From EW11 sp035765635 (GTDB taxonomy: Bacteria; Verrucomicrobiota; Verrucomicrobiia; Opitutales; Opitutaceae): 64,000 nt of DNA. The position numbers were made by a program, and so were the translations under genes. Position 1 is the first letter of the stretch. Each line of letters begins with the position of its first letter. This document shows, piece after piece, positions 8,206 to 18,400 of the stretch. The stretch lies in the NCBI GenBank assembly GCA_035765635.1, contig DASTWZ010000024.1, forward strand, positions 62,001 through 126,000, in the 5' to 3' direction. Below the pieces are notes generated by a model. The model saw only the letters and a list, made by a program, of their open reading frames with translations, was not told the DNA's origin and searched no databases.

Positions 8206-9048
8206 TTATTTCTTCTCCGGTGTCGGAGCAGCGCTGTTGTTTGGCGTCGGCGCTTTGTCCACCGGCATGGCGGGCGCGGGCGCAGCCGCGGAGGCCGGCT
8301 TGATGTCGAGCAATTCGACATCGAAAATCAAGGTCGAGCTCGGCGGAATGCCGGGCTTGGCCTCGTCGCCATAACCGAGTTGAGAAGGGATATAGAGACG
8401 GATTTTTCCGCCCTTGTTGATCTTCTGAATACCCTCGGTCCAGCCTGGGATCACTTCATTGAGAGCGAATTCCGCGGGCTCATTGCGATCGAGAGAGCTG
8501 TCGAATTTCGTGCCGTTCACCAGCGTGCCGGTGTAGTGGACCTTCACCGTGTCGGTGGCTTTCGGGAAGTCTCCGCTTCCCGGTTGAACGATTTCGTAAG
8601 CGAGGCCATCCGGAAGGACGACGACGCCGGCTTTGGCCTTCAAGTCCTTGAAAAACTTCTCGGACTCGGCCTGGCCTTGGGCCCGCAGCTTGCTGGTATA
8701 TTGCTGCGATTTTTCCTGCATGAACTTGTCCATCTCGGGCCCGATCTTCTGCAGATCGTAGGGCGCTTCCTTGCCGGCGGAGGCGGCCAGCATGCCTTTC
8801 ATGATCTGTTCGGATTGTTCTTTCGTGAAACCAAGCTCGGCCAGGCCGATGCGCTTGCCGACGAACCAACCAAAAGTCTCCAGCAATTGTGCCTCGGTGA
8901 ATTGCGGGGTTGGAGCAGCTGCAGTCGCCGCGGGAGCCGCGGCAGGCTGGGCCGGAGTTGCAGGGGCCGACTTGGCATCCTGTGCGCGAGCCGCGGCGGT
9001 GAGACCGAGCGCGAGCAGAGAAGCCGTGATCGTATATTTCAATTTCAT
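8206..9048 (-). CDS. Secreted FKBP-type peptidyl-prolyl cis-trans isomerase
   Basis: 280 residues from the ATG at 9048. That start gives a clean signal peptide (MKLKYTITASLLALGLTAAARAQ); the longer frame to 9195 adds an unlikely basic leader. An Ala/Pro-rich stretch is followed by an FKBP_N dimerisation domain (residues about 45-150, LGFTKEQSEQIMKGMLA) and an FKBP_C catalytic domain (about 155-250, TVKVHYTGTLVNGTKFDSS, VIPGWTEGIQKI, SQLGYGDEAKPGIPPSSTL). The tail is Pro/Ala-rich. This is the architecture of periplasmic FkpA/Mip-type chaperone-isomerases. The gene is followed by a strong intrinsic terminator and appears monocistronic. Confidence 0.93.
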   Translation of the reverse strand: MKLKYTITASLLALGLTAAARAQDAKSAPATPAQPAAAPAATAAAPTPQFTEAQLLETFGWFVGKRIGLAELGFTKEQSEQIMKGMLAASAGKEAPYDLQKIGPEMDKFMQEKSQQYTSKLRAQGQAESEKFFKDLKAKAGVVVLPDGLAYEIVQPGSGDFPKATDTVKVHYTGTLVNGTKFDSSLDRNEPAEFALNEVIPGWTEGIQKINKGGKIRLYIPSQLGYGDEAKPGIPPSSTLIFDVELLDIKPASAAAPAPAMPVDKAPTPNNSAAPTPEKK

Positions 9049-9205
9049 GCGGTGATGGAAAGAAACGGCGGAAGGGGAAAAGTGCCGTAAGATCGTCTGA
9101 GATGGCGGGCGGCCCAGAGGAGCGCAAACAAATCCTCTGCCGACATTTGGCCGCTCGAACTCACCACTTGTCAGCCCTCCACGGCGCTTCTTCACTTTGG
9201 TCCAG

Positions 9206-11119
9206 ATGACCCCCGATCCATTCTGGACCAGTCACGATGGCCAAATTCTCACCGTCCGTCCTTCGGACGAACAAGCCGTCTCCCTCACTCTGGGATTTTG
9301 GCCGCGGAATCCGGCGGAATTCGAGTTTCTGAAAAGCCACCTGGACGAGCTTCATTTCACCGAGCGCAGCACCCTCGCCCGCATCGGCATCGAGATGGTC
9401 CTCCTGTCCCGGCCCTACGTGGATGGCAACCGCATCGCGGTCGAGGCCTCGGCTTTTCTCTACGACAACACGTTCCCGAACGTCGCCTATTGGAAGAAGC
9501 TGCTTCGCTCGGGCATTCCCGTCGGCCGGCTTTTCTACGCACCTGAAGCCGCAAAACTTTCGACCGGCGAAATCTGGGATGCGGTGCAGCAAAACCATCT
9601 CAAGCTTCCGAAAACAATCAGCATCGATCGCCTCGGACGCGTTTTTCTCACGCCGCACAGCGTCCGCTACACATTGAATCCGCGGCTGCAACGCCCGGAG
9701 TTCGAGCGCCTCGTCAACGGCACCGCCGGTCGAACTTACCTCGACAAGGTGCAGATTCGGCACGACACAGAAATGCTGACGATTCCACCGCGCAGCGGAA
9801 TCCTCACGAGTTGCTCGATGTATTTGAAAGAGCACTACGTCCTGCTCAATCGGGGCGAAGGTAATTTCGGCATCCACACCAGCGCGGTGTTGCTCGACCC
9901 CATCAAGACCTGGGGCACGAACATCATGCTGGAAATCTACAACACGGGCGATCAGCCGGTGGTGAATCCCGTCGTTTCCGTCGAAGTTTTCCGCGCGCCC
10001 GTCTCGAGCGATGCCGATGCCAAGACCCACCACAAGCGTCGCACGCGCCTGCTGAGCAGCGCGAAAGATCTCTACCGTTGTCTCGACGACAATCCGCCGA
10101 AAGAAACCAGCGGAGCGAAGCCTCGGGCGCGCGTGGTCGTCAAAGGCCAGAGTTCGACCATGGAGAACTACAGCCTGTTTCTGAACGCAGGCGACTACGG
10201 CAGCCTCAAGAGCAAGATCGAGCAGAACGAGGCGTCATGCGGCTATCGCACGATGGTCGAGGCGATCGACGCGGCGCCGGAAAATGCGGACACCCTGTTG
10301 ATCGATTATTTCCCGAATCTTCTCGAGGAAATCGAACTGCTCACGCGCCTGCAGCAGCTGAAGTTGAAGCGCGTCATCTTCCGGAAGCCGTCGCGCACGC
10401 ACGGATTTTTTCTGTCGAACAATGCGCATGCGCGGCTCGATACGTTCGATGCGTTGAACCTCGATGTGTATTGGTACAACGAAAGCATGAGCGACTTGTA
10501 CCTTCACACGTACAAGAAGGAGCACGGCTTCTTCATCCGCGAGGAGATGGCCAAGAAGTTTCAGGAAACAACAATCCTCGCCTTCTACGGTTCGGCTGTC
10601 GGGCTCGACAAAGCCGACACGGATCGCATCTCGAGTTTGATTGAGAAACTCACCGCGTTCATCGGCCCGTCGGTCGGCGTGCTGACCGGCGGCGGGCCAG
10701 GCGTGATGCGGCTCGCGACCGATCAGGCGCGGACGAAAGGCGCTTTGACCGGCGCATGCTTTCTTGAACTCGAAGCGCAGCCGCCAGAGCTCGGCGTGGA
10801 TTTCTTCAACACGTTTCAGGAAACTGCGCGGCACAACCGCCAAAAGTGGTTCGAGATCGCCGATTTTTGCATCTTTAATGTCGGCGGCGTCGGCACGCTC
10901 GAAGAGATCGGCATCGAACTCTGCAACCTGAAGCTCGGGATCCGACCGCGCGTCCCGTACATTTTCTACAACGCAAAATTCTGGGGCGATCTCCGAAAGC
11001 AAATCCGCGAAATGATCCGCTCAAAACGCGCTCCTGCCTGGATGGCGGATTATATTCTTTTCACCGACGACCCCGACGAGGTCGTGCGCTTCTTCCGAAA
11101 AACGCTCCAAGTGATGTGA
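9206..11119 (+). CDS. LOG-family (TIGR00730-like) Rossmann protein with long N-terminal region
   Basis: 637 residues from the ATG at 9206 (a TTG three codons upstream is possible). Residues about 455-630 form a LOG/lysine-decarboxylase-like Rossmann domain, with LTGGGPGVMRLATDQA and GGVGTLEEIGIELC matching the phosphate-binding GGGxGxM and PGGxGTxxE motifs; the usual Pro is Val here. LOG proteins release cytokinin-like bases from nucleotides or act as nucleotide hydrolases. The N-terminal 400 or so residues are not part of that family. One segment there (residues about 190-250, IPPRSGILTSCSM, GTNIMLEIYNTGDQPVV) faintly recalls the dCTP-deaminase/dUTPase jelly roll. The substrate is unknown. 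The gene stands alone. Confidence 0.8.
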   Translation: MTPDPFWTSHDGQILTVRPSDEQAVSLTLGFWPRNPAEFEFLKSHLDELHFTERSTLARIGIEMVLLSRPYVDGNRIAVEASAFLYDNTFPNVAYWKKLLRSGIPVGRLFYAPEAAKLSTGEIWDAVQQNHLKLPKTISIDRLGRVFLTPHSVRYTLNPRLQRPEFERLVNGTAGRTYLDKVQIRHDTEMLTIPPRSGILTSCSMYLKEHYVLLNRGEGNFGIHTSAVLLDPIKTWGTNIMLEIYNTGDQPVVNPVVSVEVFRAPVSSDADAKTHHKRRTRLLSSAKDLYRCLDDNPPKETSGAKPRARVVVKGQSSTMENYSLFLNAGDYGSLKSKIEQNEASCGYRTMVEAIDAAPENADTLLIDYFPNLLEEIELLTRLQQLKLKRVIFRKPSRTHGFFLSNNAHARLDTFDALNLDVYWYNESMSDLYLHTYKKEHGFFIREEMAKKFQETTILAFYGSAVGLDKADTDRISSLIEKLTAFIGPSVGVLTGGGPGVMRLATDQARTKGALTGACFLELEAQPPELGVDFFNTFQETARHNRQKWFEIADFCIFNVGGVGTLEEIGIELCNLKLGIRPRVPYIFYNAKFWGDLRKQIREMIRSKRAPAWMADYILFTDDPDEVVRFFRKTLQVM

Positions 11120-11130
11120 GACGGTCGCGG

Positions 11131-11348
11131 GATTTTTTTAGCCGCAAAAAGGCTCACAAATTCGCAAAAAGGATTTTTGTTATGCTGACGAGGCTCAGGC
11201 ATTCGTCGCTCGGCAGTGATCTGATATTTTGGTTTGGAGTTACAAACCAATACACCAACCGCGTCTTGGAGCGGAGATTTCGAGCGACGCCGCCGACGCA
11301 GAATTCTCTTTGCGAATCCTGTGAGCCTTTTTGTGGCTAAAAAAAATC
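11131..11348. repeat. Family D inverted-repeat element, copy D1
   Basis: The left end (GATTTTTTTAGCCGCAAAAA from 11131) is matched, with few mismatches over roughly 40 bases, by the complement of the right end finishing at 11348. The right end touches the stop codon of the minus-strand gene at 11347-11349. It fills the spacer between convergent genes and contains no gene. A relative is at 46622-46917. Confidence 0.8.
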
Positions 11349-12051
11349 AGCGCTTCATTACAAGCAGGGCGCGATTAATCTGTATTGCTCTTTCCAATAC
11401 ACGATCGTGCGGCGCGACGGGTGACTTCTTTGCGGCCTCGGGATTCGCGGGCGTTGGCTGCGTCGTGCCGGCGATCGCGTCGATCTGATCTTCGTCATCG
11501 GCCGGAAGTTCGGCGGCGGCGGCTCGCTCGTGCGCCAGCGCGGCTTCGTCGAAGCGGCGTTTTTCCGGATTGCTGCTGATCACCTTGTCGAGCGCGGTGC
11601 CGCTGTTGACCGCATCGTAGGCCGTGCGATCGATCTCCGCCGAGGTGTTGACCTGGATGTCCGTATTCAGCGCTTCACTACGCGGCGAGAGGGTCAAGAC
11701 ATGCGGAATCTGTTCGCTGAGCGCGTCGATGATCGCAGGCGAAGTCGTTGGAGTGAGGAGAATCAAACGATGCGCCGTGGGCGTGTTCGGCGCGCTGTGG
11801 AGGTGCGCCGCAAAAGTCGCGGCGGCGTCGACGCTGCCCTTCGTATAGCGAAGGTCGATGATCACATCCTCGTGCGCCAAAGCCGCACTCACCGTGGCCG
11901 TTTCCTTGTCGAGATCGGCGACGCGCACGAAGTAGAGGCCTTTTTCAATCTCCTGCTCGATCGCGGCCGAAGCTCGCGAGGGCGCAAAGGAAACCAGCGC
12001 GGCTGAAATCAAAACAAGCGAGGCCAGGGATTTCATCGGAAGCTGTTTCAT
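11347..12051 (-). CDS. Hypothetical exported protein coupled to purD
   Basis: 234 residues from the ATG at 12051, which overlaps the purD stop in an ATGA arrangement and argues for translational coupling. A frame extending to 12396 is a shadow over purD. The N-terminus (residues 1-30, ending APSRASA) is a typical Sec signal peptide. The mature part has an alternating alpha/beta look (EDVIIDLRYTKGSVDAAATF, HRLILLTPTTSPAIIDAL) and an Ala/Pro-rich acidic linker near residue 180. I do not recognise a family; the IDLRYTKG phrase recalls S41-type peptidases, but no catalytic site is visible. Its stop codon lies inside the end of a family D repeat. Confidence 0.7.
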   Translation of the reverse strand: MKQLPMKSLASLVLISAALVSFAPSRASAAIEQEIEKGLYFVRVADLDKETATVSAALAHEDVIIDLRYTKGSVDAAATFAAHLHSAPNTPTAHRLILLTPTTSPAIIDALSEQIPHVLTLSPRSEALNTDIQVNTSAEIDRTAYDAVNSGTALDKVISSNPEKRRFDEAALAHERAAAAELPADDEDQIDAIAGTTQPTPANPEAAKKSPVAPHDRVLERAIQINRALLVMKR

Positions 12052-13331
12052 CGCCGGTTCAACTGCTTCGCTCCGATGTCGCGGCGATAATATTTGCTGC
12101 GACATTGAATCGCGTCGCACGCCGCATAGGCGCGTTCCGCGGCGGCTTTCAACGTCGGCCCAAGCGCCGTCACGCCGAGCACGCGGCCTCCGTTGGTCAC
12201 GATTTCGCCTTTCGCATTCGTGGCGGTGCCCGCGTGATAGATGAACGTTTCCGGCGGTAGTTGCGCCGGGAATACAATCGCATCGCCCTTCGCGAATTTC
12301 TCCGGGTACCCCGACGCCGCGACGACCACGCAGACCGCGTAATCGGGGCGAATTTTCAAGTTGCGTCGGCCAAGTTTTCCCTTCGCCGCGTCCCAAAAAA
12401 TTTCCAGCAGATCATCCTGGATTCGCGGCAGCACCACCTGCGTCTCGGGATCGCCGAAACGCGTGTTGTATTCGAGCACGCTCGGACCGGTTGGCGTGAG
12501 CATGATGCCGATGAAAAGCGTGCCACGAAAATCGATGCCTTCGTTCGCGATGGCGTCGACCGAGGGTTTCACGATCTCGGTTTCGATCTGCGCCAACAAC
12601 GCAGGCGTCACGACCTCGGCCGGCGAATATGTTCCCATGCCTCCGGTGTTCGGGCCTGTATCACCATCGCCAATACGTTTATGGTCCTGGGAGGTCGGCA
12701 GGATCACATAGTCGCGACCGGAAACGATGACGAGGATCGACGTCTCCTCCCCGAATAAACAATCCTCGATCAAAACCTGTTTTCCACTCTCGCCGAAGCG
12801 TCCGCCCTCGAGCATGTCGCGAACGGCCTGCTCGGCCTCGGCCAGAGTTTGCGCCACGACCACGCCTTTTCCCGCGGCAAGACCGTCGGCCTTGATCACG
12901 ATCGGAATCGAGCGGGATCGAAGATAATCCAACGCAGGTTGCACCTCGCTGAAAAAGGCCGCGGGCGCGGTCGGAATTTTGTACTTCAGCAGAATCTGCT
13001 TGGTGAAAATCTTCGACGCCTCGAGACGTCCGCCATCGGCTTTGGGTCCGTACGCCGGGATGCCGATCTTCGCGAGCGCATCGACCAAGCCGAGCGCGAG
13101 CGGCACTTCCGGACCGACGACCACAAAATCCACCTTCTCGCGCTGAGCCAGCGCGCAAAGGCCGTCGATGTCATCGGCGGCGACGGGAAAGCAGGTCGCG
13201 TCGCGCGCGATTCCCGCGTTGCCGGGCGCGGCAATCACGCGAGGTTTTGCCGGCGAAGCCAGACAGCTGCGCACGAGCGTGTGCTCGCGACCTCCTGAAC
13301 CGACGACCAGGACCGTTTGCGGAAGTGACAT
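12048..13331 (-). CDS. purD: Phosphoribosylamine-glycine ligase (GAR synthetase)
   Basis: 427 residues from the ATG at 13331 (MSLPQTVLVVGSGGREHTL); an upstream in-frame ATG at 13379 gives a non-family leader. PurD joins glycine to phosphoribosylamine with ATP, the second step of de novo purine synthesis. Visible are the N-terminal GGREH nucleotide-fold motif, the ATP-grasp region with ADGLAAGKGVVVA (residues about 147-159), and the signature EYNTRFGDPETQVVLP (about 292-307). The downstream gene starts on its stop codon. No other purine genes lie nearby. glyA, which makes the glycine substrate, is divergent about 0.7 kb away. Confidence 0.96.
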   Translation of the reverse strand: MSLPQTVLVVGSGGREHTLVRSCLASPAKPRVIAAPGNAGIARDATCFPVAADDIDGLCALAQREKVDFVVVGPEVPLALGLVDALAKIGIPAYGPKADGGRLEASKIFTKQILLKYKIPTAPAAFFSEVQPALDYLRSRSIPIVIKADGLAAGKGVVVAQTLAEAEQAVRDMLEGGRFGESGKQVLIEDCLFGEETSILVIVSGRDYVILPTSQDHKRIGDGDTGPNTGGMGTYSPAEVVTPALLAQIETEIVKPSVDAIANEGIDFRGTLFIGIMLTPTGPSVLEYNTRFGDPETQVVLPRIQDDLLEIFWDAAKGKLGRRNLKIRPDYAVCVVVAASGYPEKFAKGDAIVFPAQLPPETFIYHAGTATNAKGEIVTNGGRVLGVTALGPTLKAAAERAYAACDAIQCRSKYYRRDIGAKQLNRR

Positions 13332-13479
13332 GGAGCTCTCAACGCAACCTCTCGACTTCAGATCGACAAGCGGAAACACACAGCGCGATCACCGCGCAAA
13401 AAAGCGGTTTAAATCCTTGGTCCGTAAAAGTCGGGCTTTGCATTTGAAGTAAAAGCGTGTCCATTGCCCGTCGCTCGTG

Positions 13480-13971
13480 ATGGCTCAGCCCGGATATATT
13501 CTCACTGTTTGCACCGCCAACATTTGCCGCAGCCCCATGGCCCAGGGTCTGTTGCAGCACGCGCTCAAAGCTCAGGGCGAGCCGCTGAAATCGATCAAGG
13601 TGCTTTCCGGCGGCGTGGCCGCGCGCTCCGGCGAAGCGGTTTCGGAAAACTCGGTGATCGCGCTGAAAAAAGTCGGCATCAATATCTCGTCTCACACCGC
13701 GCAGCCGCTCACGCAACAACTCGTCGAGGAAGCTCTCGCGATTTTTTGCATGACTGAATCGCACCGTTCGATGATCGAGCTGGCCTTCGATCCGCCGCCG
13801 AAGAACTTGTTTCTCTTCCGCGAATTCATGCCGAAGCCGGCCGATCCCGAGATCGCGGACCCGTTTGGCGGACCGCTGCGTGTCTACGAGGCAGCGCGCG
13901 ACGAGATGGTGGAAGCGATTCCTTCGCTCATTGAATTTTTGAAAACGCTCACCGCGCAGCCGGCACGATAG
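13480..13971 (+). CDS. Low-molecular-weight protein phosphatase (LMW-PTP/YwlE family)
   Basis: 163 residues from the ATG at 13480 (a GTG directly before it is possible). The P-loop CTANICRS near residues 11-18 is the CX5R(S) catalytic motif of low-molecular-weight phosphatases, and DPFGGPLRVYEAARDEM near 127-143 supplies the general-acid Asp. Family members dephosphorylate tyrosine or, as Bacillus YwlE, arginine; residue choice cannot be settled here. The gene is 61 bases upstream of glyA on the same strand. A ywlE-like gene near glyA is a conserved arrangement in other phyla and suggests co-transcription. Confidence 0.88.
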   Translation: MAQPGYILTVCTANICRSPMAQGLLQHALKAQGEPLKSIKVLSGGVAARSGEAVSENSVIALKKVGINISSHTAQPLTQQLVEEALAIFCMTESHRSMIELAFDPPPKNLFLFREFMPKPADPEIADPFGGPLRVYEAARDEMVEAIPSLIEFLKTLTAQPAR

Positions 13972-14032
13972 GCACAGCGGAAAAAAGTCTTTCCGTCAGG
14001 CGAGGTTTGGCTGAGTTATCTTGGTTTCATCC

Positions 14033-15298
14033 ATGATCAATGCCTCGCCGCTCAAGACCCTTGATCCAGAAATCTACTCGGCCATCTCGGCTGAGCTCGC
14101 TCGCCAGCAGAGCCATATCGAACTGATCGCGTCGGAGAACTTCACCCTGCCCGCCGTGATGGAGGCGCAAGGCAGCGTGTTGACGAACAAATACGCGGAA
14201 GGCTATCCGGCGAAGCGTTGGTATGGAGGTTGTGAATACGTCGACAAGATCGAGACCTTGGCGATCGAGCGCGCCAAGAAGCTCTTCGGCGCCGAGCACG
14301 CCAACGTGCAACCCCACTCCGGTTCCCAGGCGAATTTCGCCGTTTATACGTCCGTGCTGCAGCCGGGCGACAAAGTCCTGGGCATGAATCTCAGCCACGG
14401 CGGCCACTTGACCCACGGCAATCCCGCCAACTTCTCAGGCAAACTGTATCAGTTTTCCCAATACGGCGTGCGCGAGGACAACGGTCTTCTCGACTACGAC
14501 GAACTCGGCGCGATCGCCGCGCGCGAAAAGCCGAAGATGATCACCGTCGGCGCCAGTGCTTACTCGCGCATCATCGATTTCGCAAAAATGGGCGAGATCG
14601 CCCGCGCCAACGGCGCGCTGCTCTTCGCGGACATCGCGCACATCGCCGGCCTCGTCGCGGCTGGGCTCCACCCCTCCCCTGTCGCGCACGCCGATTTCGT
14701 CACCACCACGACGCACAAGACGCTGCGCGGTCCGCGCGGTGGTTTGATTCTCTGCAAAGCGCAGCACGCAAAAGCGATCGATTCCGCGATGTTCCCCGGC
14801 GGCCAGGGCGGCCCGCTGATGCACGTGATCGCGGCCAAGGCGGTTTGCTTCGGCGAAAATCTGAAACCCGAGTTCAAGACCTACTCCGAGCAGATTCTGA
14901 AGAACTCGAAGGCGCTTTGCGCAGCCATGGCGAAACGCGGCTACAAGATCGTATCCGGCGGCACCGACAACCATCTGTTCCTCGTCGATCTTCGCGCGAA
15001 TCTCCCGGAGCTCACGGCGAAGAAGGCCCAGGAGACGCTCGATCTCGCCAACATCACCTGCAACAAGAACACCGTTCCGTTCGAAACGCGCAGCCCCTTC
15101 CAAGCCTCGGGCATCCGCCTCGGCACCCCGGCAGTGACGTCGCGCGGCTTGGTGGAGAAAGACATGGACGAGATCGCCGCTTGCATCGATCTCGTGCTCC
15201 GCGCCATCGGGACCGAAAACGAGGCGAACGCGATCGCGCAGTCGAAACAGCGCGTGGTGGCTCTGACCAGCCGCTTCCCGCTGCCGTATAAGGTTTAG
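14033..15298 (+). CDS. glyA: Serine hydroxymethyltransferase
   Basis: 421 residues from the ATG at 14033 (an in-frame TTG lies 12 bases upstream). The PLP enzyme interconverts serine plus THF and glycine plus 5,10-methylene-THF in the cytoplasm. Motifs: IELIASENFTLPAVMEAQGS (residues about 29-48), the PLP lysine in DFVTTTTHKTLRGPRGG (about 222-238) and GGQGGPLMHVIAAKAV. It follows the LMW phosphatase gene. Downstream, an 8-bp inverted repeat (15311-15318 and 15338-15345) without a T-run may help end transcription. Product and substrate link it to metF, purD, serA and kbl in this window. Confidence 0.97.
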   Translation: MINASPLKTLDPEIYSAISAELARQQSHIELIASENFTLPAVMEAQGSVLTNKYAEGYPAKRWYGGCEYVDKIETLAIERAKKLFGAEHANVQPHSGSQANFAVYTSVLQPGDKVLGMNLSHGGHLTHGNPANFSGKLYQFSQYGVREDNGLLDYDELGAIAAREKPKMITVGASAYSRIIDFAKMGEIARANGALLFADIAHIAGLVAAGLHPSPVAHADFVTTTTHKTLRGPRGGLILCKAQHAKAIDSAMFPGGQGGPLMHVIAAKAVCFGENLKPEFKTYSEQILKNSKALCAAMAKRGYKIVSGGTDNHLFLVDLRANLPELTAKKAQETLDLANITCNKNTVPFETRSPFQASGIRLGTPAVTSRGLVEKDMDEIAACIDLVLRAIGTENEANAIAQSKQRVVALTSRFPLPYKV

Positions 15299-15448
15299 TT
15301 CGTTGGAGGCCTTACCCGTTCGCAGCTAACTCGCGGGCGGGTAAGAAAGTCGGCAAATTCGGAAGGATTACGGTCGGTTGCAATTTTGCATTTAATTAGC
15401 GGCCTATCCGTTCGATTTTAACGTTCACGGGCTGCCGTGCCCGTTTTG

Positions 15449-18400
15449 ATGCCGTCATCCTCCACATGGTCTCGTTACCTTTTCCACCCCTGGTACGCGC
15501 CAACCGCGATTCTGGGCCTGGGGTTGCTTGCATCTTACACGGTATTCGCCGTCTTCCGCGGCGTCGGTAACGAAAAGCTGAAACTCTTTGCCGCCCAAGA
15601 GGCCAGAGCCGAGGCCAGCGTGCTGCAGTCACGCATCGATTTGGTCGAAAACGCCCTCGCTCCCCTGACTTCCGAACTGGGTCGCGAGCGCCTGACCAGC
15701 GCGTCCGCCCTCCAGCCTTTGGCCACGGATTTCCTGCGCCGCGAATCGGCCGCCAGCGCGGTTCAATGGGCCCCCCTGGTGCGTCCCTCCGAAAGCGCCG
15801 CGTTCGAACAGCTGCTCGGGCGCATGAGTTCGAGCACCGCGCCTCGCGTACGCCTCAACGCCGCCAATTCCGACGACGGCCCGTACTGGCTCATTTGTTA
15901 TACCGAACCGCGCTCCTTCGCCGAGGCCGGTCGGACCGAAGCGGACAAAGCCCAACTGCTTCAATGGCTCGAACTCGCCCGCACGTCACGGCAGCCCGCC
16001 GTCTCCGTCGCACAACCGGCCAGTGCCGCCACTGGCGGCGCCGTCACGGTCCAATTCGTCGAGCCCGTCATCGCGCGTTTTCCTCCCACCTCTGAAACCG
16101 ACGCGGTCAAAGCCGGTGACGTCGCAGGCTGCCTGGTCGCGACGCTTCGCCCCGACGCTTGGGTAAACGCGTTTCGCAGCACCCTCACGTCGCCCGCGAC
16201 CGATATGCTCCTCGTCGATGTCACGACCGGAAATTCGGGCCGCGATCATCTCATCTATTCCAGCATTTCCTCCACCACTGATGTCGCCGCGCTGGAAGAG
16301 GAAATTCGCCACGGCTGGTTCGTCGAATCCAAGATCAAGGTTGGCGGCAGAACCTGGTCCGCGCTGCATCGGATCAACCCCGCTTGGCGCGCCGCCGAGC
16401 AAAGCATGCTGCCCGCCGTCTTCGGCATCGTTGGAGCGATCATCACCCTTTTCGCGACCGTCCAGGCTTGGATCGCGCTGCGTCAAAATTCCCGCCGCGA
16501 ACGCCTGATCCAGCAATACGCTTCGGAAATTCAGGCGCTGCGGACGCAAGCCGAGGAAGACGCGCAGAACCGCGGCGAACTCGAAAATTATCTCCGCTCC
16601 ATTCAGCACCAGCTTCACGCATTGATGGAGAACAGCCCGAGCGCGATCTTCATGAAAGATGCGCAGGGCCGCTACTTGACCGTCAATCGGCGCTTCGCGG
16701 AAATGCACAATCGTGCCCGCGAACATTTTGTCGGCCGAAGCGATCTCGACATTTTCCCTCCGGAAGTCGCCGCACGTCTCCGCCTGAGCGACACTCGCGT
16801 GCTTTCCAGCGGCAAGCCGATCGAGCTCGAAGACTCACTCGCGCTTTCGAACGGCACCCACACGAGCATCGTCCACAAGTTTCCCCTCGTGGATGAAAGC
16901 GGCGTAATCCAGGGCCTCTGCGGCATCGCCACCGACATCTCCGAACGCAAACGCGCCGAAGCCGAGGTTCGCGAAAGCCGCCGCCAACTCGAGAGTTTGC
17001 TCGGCCAATTGCCCGGCATGGCTTTCCGTTTCGTCAACGACGGACAATTCACGCCGGTCTACATCAGCCGCGGCGCTCTCGGCCTCACCGGCCACAGCGC
17101 GCGCGACTTCATCGAGGGCGTGGTCAAACTAGAGGATGTTATCCACGCCGAGGACCGCGAACGCGCCCGCTCGGCAATCGCCAACGCCGCCAAGAAACGC
17201 CGCAGCTTCGAAGTCGAATACCGGTTGATCGATCGCTCGGGACACACCAAGTGGGTTCTCGAACGCGGCCAGGGCGTTTACGACGAAGAGGGCCGCCTTC
17301 TTTCGATCGAAGGTCTCGCAATCGACATTACTCAGCGCAAAGACGCCGAGTCGGAAAAGCTTCTCGTCGAGCGCCGCCTGCTCGAAGGTCAAAAGCTCGA
17401 AAGCATCGGCGTGCTCGCCGGTGGCATCGCGCACGATTTCAACAATCTGCTCACCGGCATCATCGGCAACGCGAATCTCGCGTCGCTCGAGATCCCCGAG
17501 ACGTCGCGCGTTCAGCAAAATCTCAAGCAAATCGAATTCGCGTCTCAACGCGCCGCCGAGCTCTGCCAGCAAATGCTCGCCTACGCGGGCAAGGGCCGGT
17601 TCGTCGTGCAGCGCGTCGAGTTCGGCTCGCTCGTGGAAAACACCGTTCCCCTGCTGCGCGCCTCGATCAGCAAGCGCGCCAAGCTGCAGTTCGAACTGAC
17701 CAGCGGTTTGCCGCCCGTCATCGCCGATCCGACGCAGATGCGCCAGATCGTGATGAATCTCGTGATCAACGCCTCGGAAGCGCTCGGCGATCAGGACGGA
17801 CAAATCATCATCTCGACCGATCTTCGTCGTCCCACGGCGGATTATTTCACCGGCGCGGTGTTGACCCCGCCGGATCTGAATCACGACTTCGTCGAACTTC
17901 AGGTTCGCGACACCGGGGCCGGCATGGGCGCTGAAACCATCGCGAAAATCTTCGACCCGTTCTTCACCACGAAATTTGCCGGCCGCGGCCTCGGCCTCGC
18001 CGCCGTGCAAGGGATCATCCGCAGTCACAAGGGCGGATTGAAAGTGGAGAGCAAACCAGGCGTCGGATCGACTTTCACCCTGCTCTTTCCGGTCACGCAT
18101 GCTCCGGTTGAACAAGGCGCACCGCGCCGCAATACCGCCGCACCTTGGCGGCAGGAGGGCTTGGCTCTGATCATCGACGACGAAGATCATGTGCGCCACG
18201 TGACCGCCGGCATGCTGCAGACCTGCGGCATGCGCACCGAGTTGGCTCGCGATGGTTACGAGGGGCTCGATCTTTTCCGCGCTCGCCCGAGCGAATTCGA
18301 TATCGTGGTTCTCGACATGACGATGCCGCGACTGAGCGGCGAAGAGACGCTGCAGTTGTTGCGCGAAGTTAATCCCGATGTGCGGGTGCTCTTCATCAGC

